Shown here piece by piece: positions 9,413 to 19,286 of a stretch of 64,000 nucleotides of DNA (its first letter is position 1; every line of letters begins with the position of its first letter). Location: the NCBI GenBank assembly GCA_013215145.1, contig JABSRP010000031.1, positions 1-64,000 on the forward strand. The letters are read 5' to 3'. The DNA is from Pseudobacteriovorax sp. GTDB lineage: Bacteria > Bdellovibrionota_B > Oligoflexia > Oligoflexales > Oligoflexaceae. The notes beneath the pieces were generated by a model. That model saw only the letters and a list, made by a program, of their open reading frames with translations. It did no database searches and was not told the origin of the DNA. A program made the translations under genes and the position numbers.

Positions 9413-9964
9413 TCACCGCCTGATAAATTTCACTAACAGATTTTGCTGGCTTCGCTTTATCCGACGTAATTCGCGCACTAGACTCCTGACGCTTTCTGCT
9501 GGCGATTTAGAATCGTTAAGATGAAAATTGCTAGCCATAAGGCCTTTATGACTTTCGTCATGATCTTGATCCAATAGGCAATGAAGCAGTTCGTGAAAGA
9601 CCAATGGCTGAAGTTTACGCCGCGCATCGGCTGAGTTTTTGAAGGATGCTGTGTTGATGAACACAAAGTTCTCTTGCCCTTCCGATGTGGTCTTCTTTAG
9701 GCAAAATCCAATGTTTGCTTCGACACCCCCAGGATCGATGAAACTAAACTTACGTAAATCGCCGCTATGACGGTAAAATCGAAAACCCTTGAATTGATCC
9801 ATTTTCTCTTGGCTTGGTTCTATGCCCAAAGCATCGAGATGATTGAGAAACTGTTGATGAAAGGATTGCGTGATGGCCTTGATCTTTCTTTTGCTCACAT
9901 CAGCCATGCTTATCTCGCTCCAGATGCCAAGTATCAACAACATATTCCATAATCGTAGTTTCAT
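9413..9964 (-). CDS. small secreted zincin-like protein (HExxH)
   Basis: A 183-residue protein with a signal peptide (cleaved after about residue 21, SMA). The central VFHELLHCLLDQDHDESH contains HExxH, with Asp and His 11 and 12 residues on, followed closely by GLMAS, which could serve as a Met-turn. This pattern (HExxHxxxxxD or H plus Met) is like small metzincins such as snapalysin, but the overall family was not recognised. The expected activity is a zinc-dependent protease outside the cytoplasm. Two cysteines occur, one in GFCLKKT and one within the HExxH helix. Basic C-terminus. Confidence 0.6.
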   Translation of the reverse strand: MKLRLWNMLLILGIWSEISMADVSKRKIKAITQSFHQQFLNHLDALGIEPSQEKMDQFKGFRFYRHSGDLRKFSFIDPGGVEANIGFCLKKTTSEGQENFVFINTASFKNSADARRKLQPLVFHELLHCLLDQDHDESHKGLMASNFHLNDSKSPAESVRSLVRELRRIKRSQQNLLVKFIRR

Positions 9965-10257
9965 TTTTTACTCCGTAACAATCCCAAATCATTCGTTTCG
10001 TGCAAGGAGGACAAATTTGTTCGCTGGTTTATTGCAATCTTTTACGAATTTTTCGGTCTTCCTACAGGAATCTTAAATTGGCTAGCTAGTTAAAACTCTT
10101 AGTTTAGCTGCTAAGGCTGGGTTCGGTCTCGATTGGATTGATCTAGGTTAATTCTGCCTAGTATATAACAAGTCGAGTATTCTTTTTGTTTGCAAAAAAA
10201 ATAATTCCAGTCTATGAAGGCACACTGAAATATTTACCTTGGTTTTAAGGAGACCCT

Positions 10258-10455
10258 ATGTCCGTTATGAAATCACATGTTTTTCCGCCACTTTTATTTA
10301 TGCTTGCGTCACAGGCAGCATTTGCTCAGGTTGAAGCCGAAGAGTCAGCTGAAGAAACTGTGGAAAAGACTTAGGTCGCCGGTAGCCGTATCTTAAGAGC
10401 GGATATTCAAGGTTCATTGACGGTTACGATAATCTGTAGATCATTTCAAAAATGA
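10258..10455 (+). pseudogene. relic N-terminus of a TonB-dependent receptor
   Basis: Behind a good AAGGAG (10247-10252), ATG 10258 opens a signal peptide (ending AAFAQ) and an acidic stretch, then TAG at 10372-10374 after 38 codons. Reading on in frame gives VAGSRILRADIQGS, which mirrors VVGSRIKRIDIETS at the start of the next receptor gene, then the frame ends at 10453. It therefore looks like the first 60 or so codons of a second receptor whose remainder is lost. The next receptor begins within the last bases of this relic. Confidence 0.65.
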
Positions 10456-10463
10456 GGTCAAAA

Positions 10464-13188
10464 GTGAATATATACAAAAGACAAAAGCTATTCGTTGTAG
10501 CAATAAGTTTGATTGCAGGTAGCATATCGGCGCAAACTGAAACAGAAGAAGCTCAACCATCAATAGTAGATGATTCGAAGGTTGAAAAAATTAAAGTAGT
10601 GGGTAGCCGAATCAAACGTATTGATATCGAAACTAGTGCTCCCGTACAAATCATCGACAGAGAGCAAATAGAGGCCTCTGGTGTTGTCAGCTTAGGTGAG
10701 TTGATTCGTAAAAATGCGGGAGCAAGTCCCTCAGGCAATTTTAGTGGATCTTCAAATTTTGTTGCCTCAGGATCTTCCACCGTCAACCTTCTCGGGCTGG
10801 GAGCTTCGAGAACTTTGGTGCTCCTAAACGGCAAACGTCTTCCAGTAACTGCTGGACTGGATGCAGTAAACGTCGATAACATTCCTATAGCCTTAATTGA
10901 AACAGTAGAGATACTCTCAGGGGGTGCCTCCGACGTTTATGGAGCAGATGCTGTTGGAGGTGTTATTAATATTAAACTTAAAAAGGATCTCGAAGGCTCT
11001 GAAGTCGCAGTCTTCTCAACTTTCCCTGCTAAGCCAGGTGGTGAAGAACTTGAAATAGCCGTTTCTAATGGGGGGGGGGATCACAGACACGATTTCTTAC
11101 CTTTTTTCCGGCGGGATTCGAACACGAAGACCTCTTGATCAACGAAACAGAGACCTTGATTACAACGAAGCTGGAAAAGAATTTACTGTGACAAACCCTC
11201 CTTCTGGAACTTGGTCTTATCGACCGATAACACAAACAGAAGATGGATTTGATATTGGTGATTGGACTCCAAGTACTACCTGCCCTGAAGGCAACCGTGT
11301 CGCTACGGTTCCATCTCAGCCCAATAACGTGTACTGTGCAGGTTTAAGAAAAGAAGTAGAAGACGAACTTGTTCCCAAGAAAGAAGAAAAGTTTTTTACC
11401 TTTGGCCTGGACTGGGAAGTCTCACCAACTACAGTAGCTTCTTTCCTCTACAATTACCATGATAGTGTGAATACGACTAACTTCGGTTATTTTAACCCAT
11501 TAACGGAAAATCCGTTAACAAACGACTCTTTGATAGTTTCTAGGGCAAAGGCCATAGAGTTAGGTATTGTTGATGAAACAGCAACAGAGGATTATTTCCA
11601 ACTCTTTGCAGAATCACCGGAGCAACCACTCAGAAAGTTTATCAATACCAATACGTCTCAATCAGCCATCGCTTCTCTAGATGGTGATTTGGGAGAATCA
11701 GATTGGAGTTACTCATCTTCATTGAGTTGGGCAAGTGCAAGAGCAGAGCGTAAGGGGGAAAATATTTTTAACCGAAATGCTCAGGCGAATTTAATCACTA
11801 ATCCTGATACACCATTGGGGGAAGATCCACTTTATATTCCGATCGACCCAAACCGTGACATAGCTGGTTTTTTAAATACATATACTGACCTAGAGAGGCA
11901 CTCGCTCAATACGACCCTTGCGGCTGATTTTTTCGCCAGTACTGAATTTGGCGAACTTCCTGGAGGTCCGATAGGTTTTGGTATTGGTGCGGCTGTGAGT
12001 AAGGAAGATTTTGAGCAGGTCCCAGATTCCAGAGACGTTATCGACCGAGAAACATAGAATCCAGTTTATACAGGTACTTTCGCAGATCGAGGCGAAGGAG
12101 AACGAACTCAGGGTTCTATCTTTTCAGAAGCCTACCTCCCTGTGTTAAACAATGTGATGGTAGATGCTGCCTTGCGTTTTGACAATTATTCGGACTTTGG
12201 TTAAACGATGAACTATGGTTTAGGAGTCAAATGGGAAGTTGTTGAAGGTCTTGCTCTTCGTTCAAGGACTGCCAGCAGCTATAAAGCTCCGACCCTGACT
12301 GACTTGCATCAACTTGGAGGCGGTGGCTATTTCACTGTAAACGATGATAAGTGGTGTGATAGAGAGAGAGAAGAAAATCGTGTTTGCAATCCTGATAACC
12401 CTTCCAGGCAAGTCTATGTCGATAGCCCAGGAAACAAAGAATTAGACCCTGAGGTTGGTGTCAACTACATCAGTGGAATTATATACGAACCTATGTCTGG
12501 GCTTGTCCTAATAGGTGACTATTATGATATTACTTTGGAAAAAACATTCCAAACTGATAGTTTACAAGAGATCGTTGATCGCTGGTATCGTGATAACCCA
12601 GGCAATACTACTGGAGGAGAAGTCACAGGAAATCCGATTGGTGTTGATTCGCAGGGTATTATCACTACTGTAGGAACCCCTGTTCGAAACTTAGGGAAAA
12701 CTGAAGTTCATGCAGCGCAACTTAAACTAAACTACAGCACAAAGCTAGCCGATGTTCGTATGGCGCTATCAAGTCAGTATTTCCGCATGATCAGCTTCAA
12801 AGAGCAAGAGTCGCAAGAATCAGAGATTCGTCAAATTAAAGGTTTCATAGGTACTCCTGCTTGGCGACATAATCATAATCTCAGCTTGGGATACGACAGT
12901 CATAGTATAAACCTTAGTGCTCAGGTAATTGCGAAACAAGTACAAGATCCATTGCTAGCAAACGATAACACGAGGGGAACTTCAATTGCTGAGCATAAAG
13001 AGTATGATGCTTCTTATACAGCACTGCTTCCTTGGGATGGCTCACTACAAATAGGGGTTAATAATATTTTTGATAGTATTGGAGGTGTTCGTCGCGCCAA
13101 TGGAATTGGTGAAGAGCGTATCGCCACTACAAGTATTTACTCTGCAACTGGAAGAACATACTTTGCTCGGATCACACAAAGATTTTAG
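10464..13188 (+). pseudogene. TonB-dependent receptor, broken by one frameshift and two stops
   Basis: Three frame segments together make a receptor of about 907 residues: signal peptide, plug (KVVGSRIKRIDIETSAPVQII..., LVLLNGKRLP, SDVYGADAVGGVINI) and a barrel ending in a C-terminal Phe (YFARITQRF). Such proteins import iron chelates, vitamin B12 or glycans across the outer membrane with TonB energy. Lesions: a run of ten G at 11070-11079, where nine would keep the frame; TAG at 12055-12057 (CAG to TAG would explain it); TAA at 12202-12204 in a conserved YSDFG-x-MNYG context (TCA to TAA fits). The best start is GTG 10464 behind GAGG; an ATG at 10452 is in frame. Three independent lesions favour a true pseudogene over phase variation. 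Confidence 0.88.
11070..11079 (+). repeat. poly-G tract of ten at a frameshift
   Basis: Ten consecutive G in the receptor pseudogene. With nine, Asn-Gly-Gly-Gly-Ile-Thr-Asp continues the reading frame; with ten, the upstream frame terminates at 11138. Typical slippage or homopolymer-miscall site. Confidence 0.9.
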
Positions 13189-13228
13189 CTTTTTCTGCTA
13201 GTCTAGTTTTTTAATAAAACATTCTATT

Positions 13229-13255
13229 GCACCAAACTACAGAGTTTGGTGCTTT
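13229..13255 (+). terminator. hairpin after the receptor pseudogene
   Basis: A perfect 10-bp stem GCACCAAACT (13229-13238) / AGTTTGGTGC (13243-13252) with a 4-base loop, followed by only three T. Position and strength of the stem suggest the old terminator of the receptor gene; the tail is weak. Confidence 0.5.
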
Positions 13256-13720
13256 ACGAAAACTAAAAGAGAGTTCTTACATTTTTACTGTAATTGTCTT
13301 GCTAGATTCGGGGATTAACCCACGGTGGGTACACCTCAAAACTCAAACGAGCAATTGCGAAAAACGCAAATCTATTCCCACAGCTTAAAAGATAAAAATC
13401 GAGTTAATCTTTCAAAGAACTTGATTCAAGCCAGATGATATTTTTTGCTCTGAATACAATGGTTTTGTCGGTAATATTTCATGCATAGATTGATAAGGTA
13501 GCCTCTCCGATGATCGATCTCTGTTTTCCTATTGTCGATAATACCAGTATTGTACTCAAATATTTTCCAATTTATCTGAAATAAAACTATCAGCAACTTG
13601 TCTAACTTTTGGTTATCAAATGTTCACCGTAAGCGAGGTTAGCTCAGCGTAGCCGATTAACCTCGCGGTCAATTTGGGTGAGATATCAGGTCTAATTTAT
13701 GTAGTAAAGGATACCCAGTG
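13256..13720. other. non-coding stretch with a tRNA-like hairpin
   Basis: No credible gene. It contains a perfect 9-bp inverted repeat GCGAGGTTA (13633-13641) / TAACCTCGC (13658-13666). The left arm continues into AGCTCAGC, which resembles a tRNA D-arm, but no complete cloverleaf can be drawn. Otherwise AT-rich sequence that probably includes the promoter of the next gene. Confidence 0.5.
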
Positions 13721-14455
13721 ATGCAAATCTCAAATCTTTTATCCCCAGCTGTCTTAGTTTTTATGGGCCTCAGTGTTATCAGTTGTGGTAAATCGGAAGA
13801 AGCAAAGTCAAACCTAAACCTAGAGGGGGGCCAACGATATATCGGATGTTCCATTGCCGAACAGGCTCGCATCAACCCTGCAATATTAACATTACTACAG
13901 AGTGCATCGACTGAATTCGACTCCTACGTATCCTGTCTAAAGAGCGCTGAGTTTGTAGAAAATAAGGGTGTCAACTATCTCGACATCGCATCTTCGCTTA
14001 AATCTGCCGACCTGGTAGACATACATTGTCGAGATCTGGAACCCAATATATTAGGAGAAGCTCCTGTCGATATTAGGGGTACACGATTATCCATTGATCG
14101 AGGCTTCATTAGCAGCGGTACTACGGCTAGACTTGCTGGCACTATCGGACATGAAATCATGCATAATCGTGGGTTTCGACACAGTGAGTATCCATTTGGG
14201 TCTCCACACTATCCCTTAACAGTACCTGAACAGGTTGAGGCCTGTTTACAAACGGGGACTCCTAACCTTCCTGCTCCTAACACATGTATTATTAACAACA
14301 AGCCTTACAAAACTGGTGAGCAATTTAGAAAGTCTCTCGGTTGCATTGCTCCAGGCAAAGAAAGCATTACAATCATTAAATGTCTTTCTGGTGGAGTCGA
14401 GGAAGCCTCAATGACAGTTATTCCCAACATTGTATGTGGTGGACCCGATTTTTAA
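13721..14455 (+). CDS. lipoprotein with a metzincin-type zinc motif
   Basis: A 244-residue lipoprotein: signal with lipobox VISC (Cys near residue 22), then a mature protein with the full zinc signature HEIMHNRGFRH (about residues 145-155), which fits HExxHxxGxxH of metzincin proteases. Several cysteines (YIGCSI, SYVSCL, DIHCRD, VEACLQ, NTCI, LGCI, IKCL, VCGG) suggest disulfides in the mature part. A membrane-anchored zinc protease is the likely role, although no clear Met-turn was identified after the motif. ATG 13721 lies behind AAAGG; a GTG at 13718 is an alternative. It does not look like the secreted zincin at 9413 outside the motif. Confidence 0.7.
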   Translation: MQISNLLSPAVLVFMGLSVISCGKSEEAKSNLNLEGGQRYIGCSIAEQARINPAILTLLQSASTEFDSYVSCLKSAEFVENKGVNYLDIASSLKSADLVDIHCRDLEPNILGEAPVDIRGTRLSIDRGFISSGTTARLAGTIGHEIMHNRGFRHSEYPFGSPHYPLTVPEQVEACLQTGTPNLPAPNTCIINNKPYKTGEQFRKSLGCIAPGKESITIIKCLSGGVEEASMTVIPNIVCGGPDF

Positions 14456-14976
14456 ATCATTGCTCAAGTTCTCGATGATTAGACAAAATTATCAAAGGTC
14501 GGGGATAGTGTGACAGAGTTTCGTCGGGTTGCTCGTAACTAAGCATCGACTCTCCTGAGCAGTCAAAAAATAGCTAATCTTTAAGACTTAACTTTTGATT
14601 CGAATGTCCCGCAGACAATCTGACAAACAAGGTGGGATCGATAACTCCGGCAATCCACAGAGACGTGAGGGTGTTGATCAATCTTTGTACTCGTTGCGAG
14701 GGAGAGACCTTTACTTTATGCTAACTCAAAAGTTCTAGAAAAAAGAGTTTGGCGCTTTATGCAATAAAGTCTCAGCTCGGACGTCTTAATTCTGTAATAA
14801 AGTCTATATCCTTTCCCTATGCGTAGGGAGGGTGCCCTTATAAAGCTAAGATCCTGTATTTATTGCAGATCTTGGCTTTAAGTTTTTTTAGGGGCCGATT
14901 TTTTACCGAGAACTTAATTGTGGTCCCATCGCGCCTGCTCTATGATGCATCTGAATAGACTAGAGGAAGGGTACGG
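14456..14976. other. intergenic region with an orphan terminator; possible small RNA
   Basis: No protein gene is credible. Two near-identical 13-base direct repeats, TGCAATAAAGTCT (14760-14772) and TGTAATAAAGTCT (14793-14805), lie 33 bases apart, followed by a small hairpin TCCCTA-TGCG-TAGGGA near 14815-14830 and then a strong terminator (14841-14890). The terminator is almost 390 bases beyond the preceding gene, so it may end a small non-coding RNA. No clear promoter was identified. Confidence 0.4.
14841..14890 (+). terminator. strong Rho-independent terminator
   Basis: A 13-bp stem TAAAGCTAAGATC (14841-14853) / GATCTTGGCTTTA (14868-14880), with one G-T pair, followed by AG and seven T. It ends transcription from the left, either from the zincin lipoprotein gene or from an unannotated small RNA. 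Confidence 0.85.
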
Positions 14977-16266
14977 ATGGGGTTTTCTAGCAAACTTGAG
15001 GAACGCCTGGCGCTGCGTTCGGGTTGGTTCTTTTCTACTTATGCAATTCTTGCTGGCTTTATCACCTATTTCTCTATGTACGGCTTTCGGAAGCCTTTTT
15101 CTGTTGGGCGCTTTGATGTCAGTTATACGTTATGGGACGGGTTTGTTTTAGACGCCAAAATCATGTTTGTTCTCTCCCAGGTCCTCGGCTATACCTTATC
15201 GAAGTTTTTAGGAATCAAAATTGTATCCGAGGCCTCCCGCGGCCGCCGTGTGGCTATGATTCTAGGATTTATTGCTAGCGCTCAATTGGGCTTGTTGCTG
15301 TTTGCTTGGCTACCTCCCGGCTGGAAGCCCCTTGGCTTGTTTCTTAACGGATTACCTTTGGGAATGATTTGGGGATTGGTTTTCTCCTTTCTTGAAGGAC
15401 GTCACAATACGGAAATTCTTGCTGCAGGTCTTTCGACCTCTTATATCGTTGCCAGCGGCTTTGTGAAGTCCACCGGAAAATGGGTGCTGTTACAAGGAGT
15501 CAGTGAGTATTGGATGCCTGTTTTTACGGGACTCATCTACGTTTTGCCATTGCTATTAGGTCTTTGGCTTTTGTCCCAGCTTCCTGAACCCGATAGCGAT
15601 GATGAAGCGCTGCGGACAAAGCGGCAGCCGATGGATCGAGCCGCTCGTGGACGATTTTTTCGTAGTTACGCACCAGGTTTGCTGGCCTTGACAGTTTTTT
15701 ATATGCTTCTTACAGGATATCGCGATATCCGAGATAATTTTTCTAGAGAGTTATGGGATGAGATGGGTTTTGCTGCCGAGTCTCACGTATTTACTAGTAG
15801 TGAGGTCCCGATAGCTCTGATTGTTTTACTAGCCTTGGCTAGCATTATGTACATTCGAAGCAATAAAAAAGCAGTTATGGCGGTACACGGCTTGCTAGTT
15901 GGCGGGTCTTTGATGATAGCGATCGCGACTTGGGCTTTTCAAATGCAGTGGATCTCACCCATGCTTTGGATGGTCAGTATTGGGCTAGGGCTTTATCTTG
16001 GCTACGTTCCCTTTGGTTCGGTCATATTTGATCGAATTATCGCAGAGACCCGGTTCGTCGGTACAGCTGCCTTTATGATTTATGTCACTGACGCCTTTGG
16101 GTATTTAGGATCCGTTGGTATCATGTTGTACAAAAATTTTGCGAGTATCGATCAGAGTTGGCTGGAATTTTTCATTAACTTTAGCTACCTAACAGGGATC
16201 GCCTGTGCGATAGGGTTCTCATTTTCCATGATCTATTTTAGTCGATTAGCTAAGGCGTCTGAGTAA
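14977..16266 (+). CDS. DUF5690-family multi-pass membrane protein
   Basis: A 429-residue inner-membrane protein with about twelve predicted helices in a major-facilitator-like arrangement. The start (SGWFFSTYAILAGFITYFSMYGFRKPF) and the central GYRDIRDNFSRELWDEMGF are what I associate with DUF5690. The family is transporter-like with unknown substrate. ATG 14977 follows GAGGAAGGG. The 3' end overlaps by about 20 bases the end of the converging zinc-ribbon gene. Confidence 0.8.
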   Translation: MGFSSKLEERLALRSGWFFSTYAILAGFITYFSMYGFRKPFSVGRFDVSYTLWDGFVLDAKIMFVLSQVLGYTLSKFLGIKIVSEASRGRRVAMILGFIASAQLGLLLFAWLPPGWKPLGLFLNGLPLGMIWGLVFSFLEGRHNTEILAAGLSTSYIVASGFVKSTGKWVLLQGVSEYWMPVFTGLIYVLPLLLGLWLLSQLPEPDSDDEALRTKRQPMDRAARGRFFRSYAPGLLALTVFYMLLTGYRDIRDNFSRELWDEMGFAAESHVFTSSEVPIALIVLLALASIMYIRSNKKAVMAVHGLLVGGSLMIAIATWAFQMQWISPMLWMVSIGLGLYLGYVPFGSVIFDRIIAETRFVGTAAFMIYVTDAFGYLGSVGIMLYKNFASIDQSWLEFFINFSYLTGIACAIGFSFSMIYFSRLAKASE

Positions 16267-16998
16267 TCCTTCTACCATTAATAATAGTGGAAAGAGAAAA
16301 ATTTCTTCGAGAATGTCCAAAATCAGCTCACCGGAGTCCTCGAGACTTTTATCTCTAGATCTTCGGTTTGGGCTGTCTTGAATCACTATTTCTATGGGCT
16401 TGCCGTTTGCCTCTGTTTTGTTGCTGCTATTGCCGGCGATATGATCTAAGGGGGCAGTGGATTTGCACAGGTAGTCCAGGGCCGCATCTAGCTCCCCCGG
16501 GTCAAACCAAATGCCGTGTTCTGTGCAAACGTCGACCACGATTCCTGTACCTTTTACGATTTGGCGCCTGTTCATCAATTTGCCACAGTCTGGACAGGGT
16601 CGGTAGGTGATGGAATCGTCCACTATGGGGCGAGTCTCTGGTGTCTTGTTTTTAGAAAACGACTCCCAAACAGACGTTTTATCATGATGCATCAGTTTCT
16701 TTTGCAGAGATTTAAGCTCATCATGACCTAACCACATACCGGAGCAGGAGGGGCATAAATCGTAAGGGATTTGATAAGAATTTAATTGCCTGATCAGCTC
16801 GGGGTGCTTGCAGGCCGGGCAGCTTGAATCCTTTGAAACAGGGTTTTCTGTATTTTTGGCCGAAGGCAGGATCGGCGATTCATGAAACTTAGGGATTAAG
16901 ATCTTTTCTCCACAACGACAACGTCTTGTAGTTCCTGAATCTTGTTATTGGACGATCATTTGTCGTTTGCAGTTGTTGCATTTGATGACCTGTCTCAT
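16246..16998 (-). pseudogene. zf-TFIIB-type zinc-ribbon protein gene with an early in-frame TAA
   Basis: From ATG 16998 the frame encodes 250 residues with three zinc-binding segments: CNNC...CRC (about 7-31), CPAC...CPSCSGMWLGHDEL (about 58-92) and CPDCGKLMNRR...CTEHGIWFDPGEL (about 135-170). The last two are zf-TFIIB domains, followed by an acidic and then hydrophobic C-terminus. A TAA at 16945-16947 (codon 18) lies within the first ribbon, in the context CAA TAA CAA; CAA or GAA to TAA would explain it. No good restart is available: ATG 16737 cuts the first zf-TFIIB domain in half. Everything after the stop is well conserved, so the lesion is recent, an error or read through. Confidence 0.75.
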
Positions 16999-17036
16999 AG
17001 ACTTAAACCTTTTTTATTCTGCATGATTAGCGCTTT

Positions 17037-19022
17037 TTATCCGGCTAAATCAGTTTTTTTAGGTTTACCATGATGAGATATGGTTTGTACATAGACTTTT
17101 GTCGCGGTAGGATCTTCGGGGATTCGGATTTTATAGCGTGCAAATTCAATCACTTCGAGATTTTCTTCCTCTTTAATTTGAGCCATATCACCGACTTTTT
17201 CCTGAATAAATATATAAGAAGTATCGGTCTCAACAGGAAATCCTGATTTTCTCAGACCTTGATACCTTGTGGCGAGGACTAGTGCTTCACCAAACAGATC
17301 GTACTCTTTGGTTCCACTTTCCGGATAGAAACCTTGTATGGCTCCATGGGCGACACCTATGGAGCAGTTGACACTTTCGTTTGATTGTAATCGGAGAGAT
17401 TCGTCGGCAACAATTTCGTAAAAGCGCCTCGCTATCATTAGGGCTAGCTGAGCTGGATTTTCCGAGGGTGAATGGAAAGGATAGTCTATAGAGCAAAGAA
17501 AACCGTCGCCCATTTCTTTCACGCGAAATGCATTTGCGATCAGCTGGTTGCCATTATAGTCTTTTATCATCTCTTCGTAGCATCTTCGAAACATTCTCCT
17601 AAGAAATACTTTCGATGTCTCTGGATGCATCTTCGAGCTGCCGATGATGTCGAGGCAAACGACACAGCCTTCACCCTCATGAATGGGCATGGTATCTTCT
17701 AATCGTCCACCATTTTTAATCTTTTGAATCTGATGAGGATAAACGATTTTTGATAGTTGGCGAAAGGCATGGGTCATAGTGCGGTTCGACTTTCCAAGTT
17801 CTTTGTTTAGATTTTCAATCTTCTCGTAGGCACGCTTTTCGCTATCACGAACTTTCTCAGATAAGGCGATCGATATCAGTATAGCTTCGGCGACGGAACC
17901 CAATAGCGTCGAATACTCCACAATATCGGATGGAGGGATAAATCCTACCAACGATACAGTCCGGATAATTGCTCCTAAGAGGACGCCAAGCCAAGCTAGG
18001 GTAAAGAAATAGGCGGGACGATAACCCTTAATACTGCCATTGAACCCCCACAAGATAAGCAATAAGACCGTACTCGCAGTAAAAATCATTATGAGTCGGA
18101 TGCCGAATTCACGATCAATTAAGGCGGCGATTAAAGCTGAGACAAGAAAGAATGAATTAAAATGAAACAGAATGCTTAGCCGAGGTTGGTACTTTTTTAA
18201 GGATAAAAACGTATAAGCAAACAATGTGGCAGCGTAGTTGCCAAAGACTATTGCAATGCTGTTCAATGTGTTCATTGTAAACGTGTGGTCATCAGTTAGG
18301 TAAGTAATAAAACCAGTGTATACCAGTGGCTGAAAAGACATAGATAATACAAAACAGACGTAATAAAGATAAAGCGGCTTTCTCAATTGAAGGAAAATAA
18401 AAAAATTGTAGAGTGCCATGACGATGAGAATACCGACTAGAAGGGTAACAATAACTGTATCCTTTAGTTTGTTTTGATAGTAGGTAGCCTCTGACTGCAC
18501 ACTGAGGCTCATCATCATACTACCCTTCGTTTCCCCGCGGATGAGAATGTAAGACCTACCAGGAGGTATGGTCATCAGAAAGGTTGGTTTGGGGCCTTCG
18601 ACAAGATTAATTTTTGTATTCTTTAGGTCTCCGCCGCGACCGTACCGGGTCTTTTCTTTGTTTTGGTCTAATTGCCAAAATTCTACGGTATCGATCACCG
18701 GGTATAAAAAGCTGACGAAGACTTTTTGATGCTCCTCCGAGGGGTTTTCAAGCACAGAATGCAACCAGATAGCGCTTTTTGTGAAGCCGAAACTACTATT
18801 TAGTCCCATGGGGCGCCACCGTTCGGTACCAATTACCGCCCTGACCTCATCCACCGTCGCATCCCGCGTCCTGTCCTCGAGTACCATGAGGCTTTCCGAA
18901 CCATTACTCTCCTGAAAGCTTTTGTTAACCACAATCGTTGATTGAGCTCGCGCGAAGCTATCGCCCAAAAGAAAATGGGTAAATATATGCAATACTGCCA
19001 GGATGTTTAGATACACTTTCAT
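17037..19022 (-). CDS. 7TMR-DISM receptor fused to a class III adenylate/guanylate cyclase
   Basis: A 661-residue membrane receptor: signal peptide (1-26), an extracytoplasmic 7TMR-DISM sensory domain of beta type (about 30-180, with TKSAIWLHSVLENPS and IRGETKG), seven membrane helices (about 188-395), a short coiled coil (about 400-430), then a class III cyclase domain. The two metal Asp are visible in CLDIIGSS (about 457) and MGDGF (about 505). It should convert ATP or GTP to the cyclic nucleotide on binding a periplasmic ligand. The ligand is unknown and the ATP/GTP choice was not settled from motifs. It is transcribed alone, upstream of the broken zinc-ribbon gene. Confidence 0.88.
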   Translation of the reverse strand: MKVYLNILAVLHIFTHFLLGDSFARAQSTIVVNKSFQESNGSESLMVLEDRTRDATVDEVRAVIGTERWRPMGLNSSFGFTKSAIWLHSVLENPSEEHQKVFVSFLYPVIDTVEFWQLDQNKEKTRYGRGGDLKNTKINLVEGPKPTFLMTIPPGRSYILIRGETKGSMMMSLSVQSEATYYQNKLKDTVIVTLLVGILIVMALYNFFIFLQLRKPLYLYYVCFVLSMSFQPLVYTGFITYLTDDHTFTMNTLNSIAIVFGNYAATLFAYTFLSLKKYQPRLSILFHFNSFFLVSALIAALIDREFGIRLIMIFTASTVLLLILWGFNGSIKGYRPAYFFTLAWLGVLLGAIIRTVSLVGFIPPSDIVEYSTLLGSVAEAILISIALSEKVRDSEKRAYEKIENLNKELGKSNRTMTHAFRQLSKIVYPHQIQKIKNGGRLEDTMPIHEGEGCVVCLDIIGSSKMHPETSKVFLRRMFRRCYEEMIKDYNGNQLIANAFRVKEMGDGFLCSIDYPFHSPSENPAQLALMIARRFYEIVADESLRLQSNESVNCSIGVAHGAIQGFYPESGTKEYDLFGEALVLATRYQGLRKSGFPVETDTSYIFIQEKVGDMAQIKEEENLEVIEFARYKIRIPEDPTATKVYVQTISHHGKPKKTDLAG

Positions 19023-19286
19023 AGATAGTACATCGTAAGTCCGGTCTTGGATATGAGGAGAAAGTTTTAACAGTGGAAAATGCTAGCAGAAAAATATGAT
19101 TTGTGATGGCTTTTGTATCGGTCAGTAGACCATGTTTAAATTCACTTTTCAAGTCAACTTATTTATGACGTTATTGCTAGTAATATTGGCTGTTTTCTTG
19201 GTTTTTGCGTTGCGGCTGACTCGGTGTTTAATATACAACATTGTGATTGGAAGCTTAAAAACCTGTTGATGGGAGGACGAGATCGT

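Noticed and set aside
10464..13188. Phase-variable receptor through the poly-G tract
   Set aside because: Two additional in-frame stops downstream mean that tract length alone cannot restore the protein.
13633..13670. tRNA-like sequence (GCGAGGTTAGCTCAGC ... AACCTCGCGGTC)
   Set aside because: No anticodon or T-arm can be placed within normal tRNA length; at best a fragment, possibly chance.
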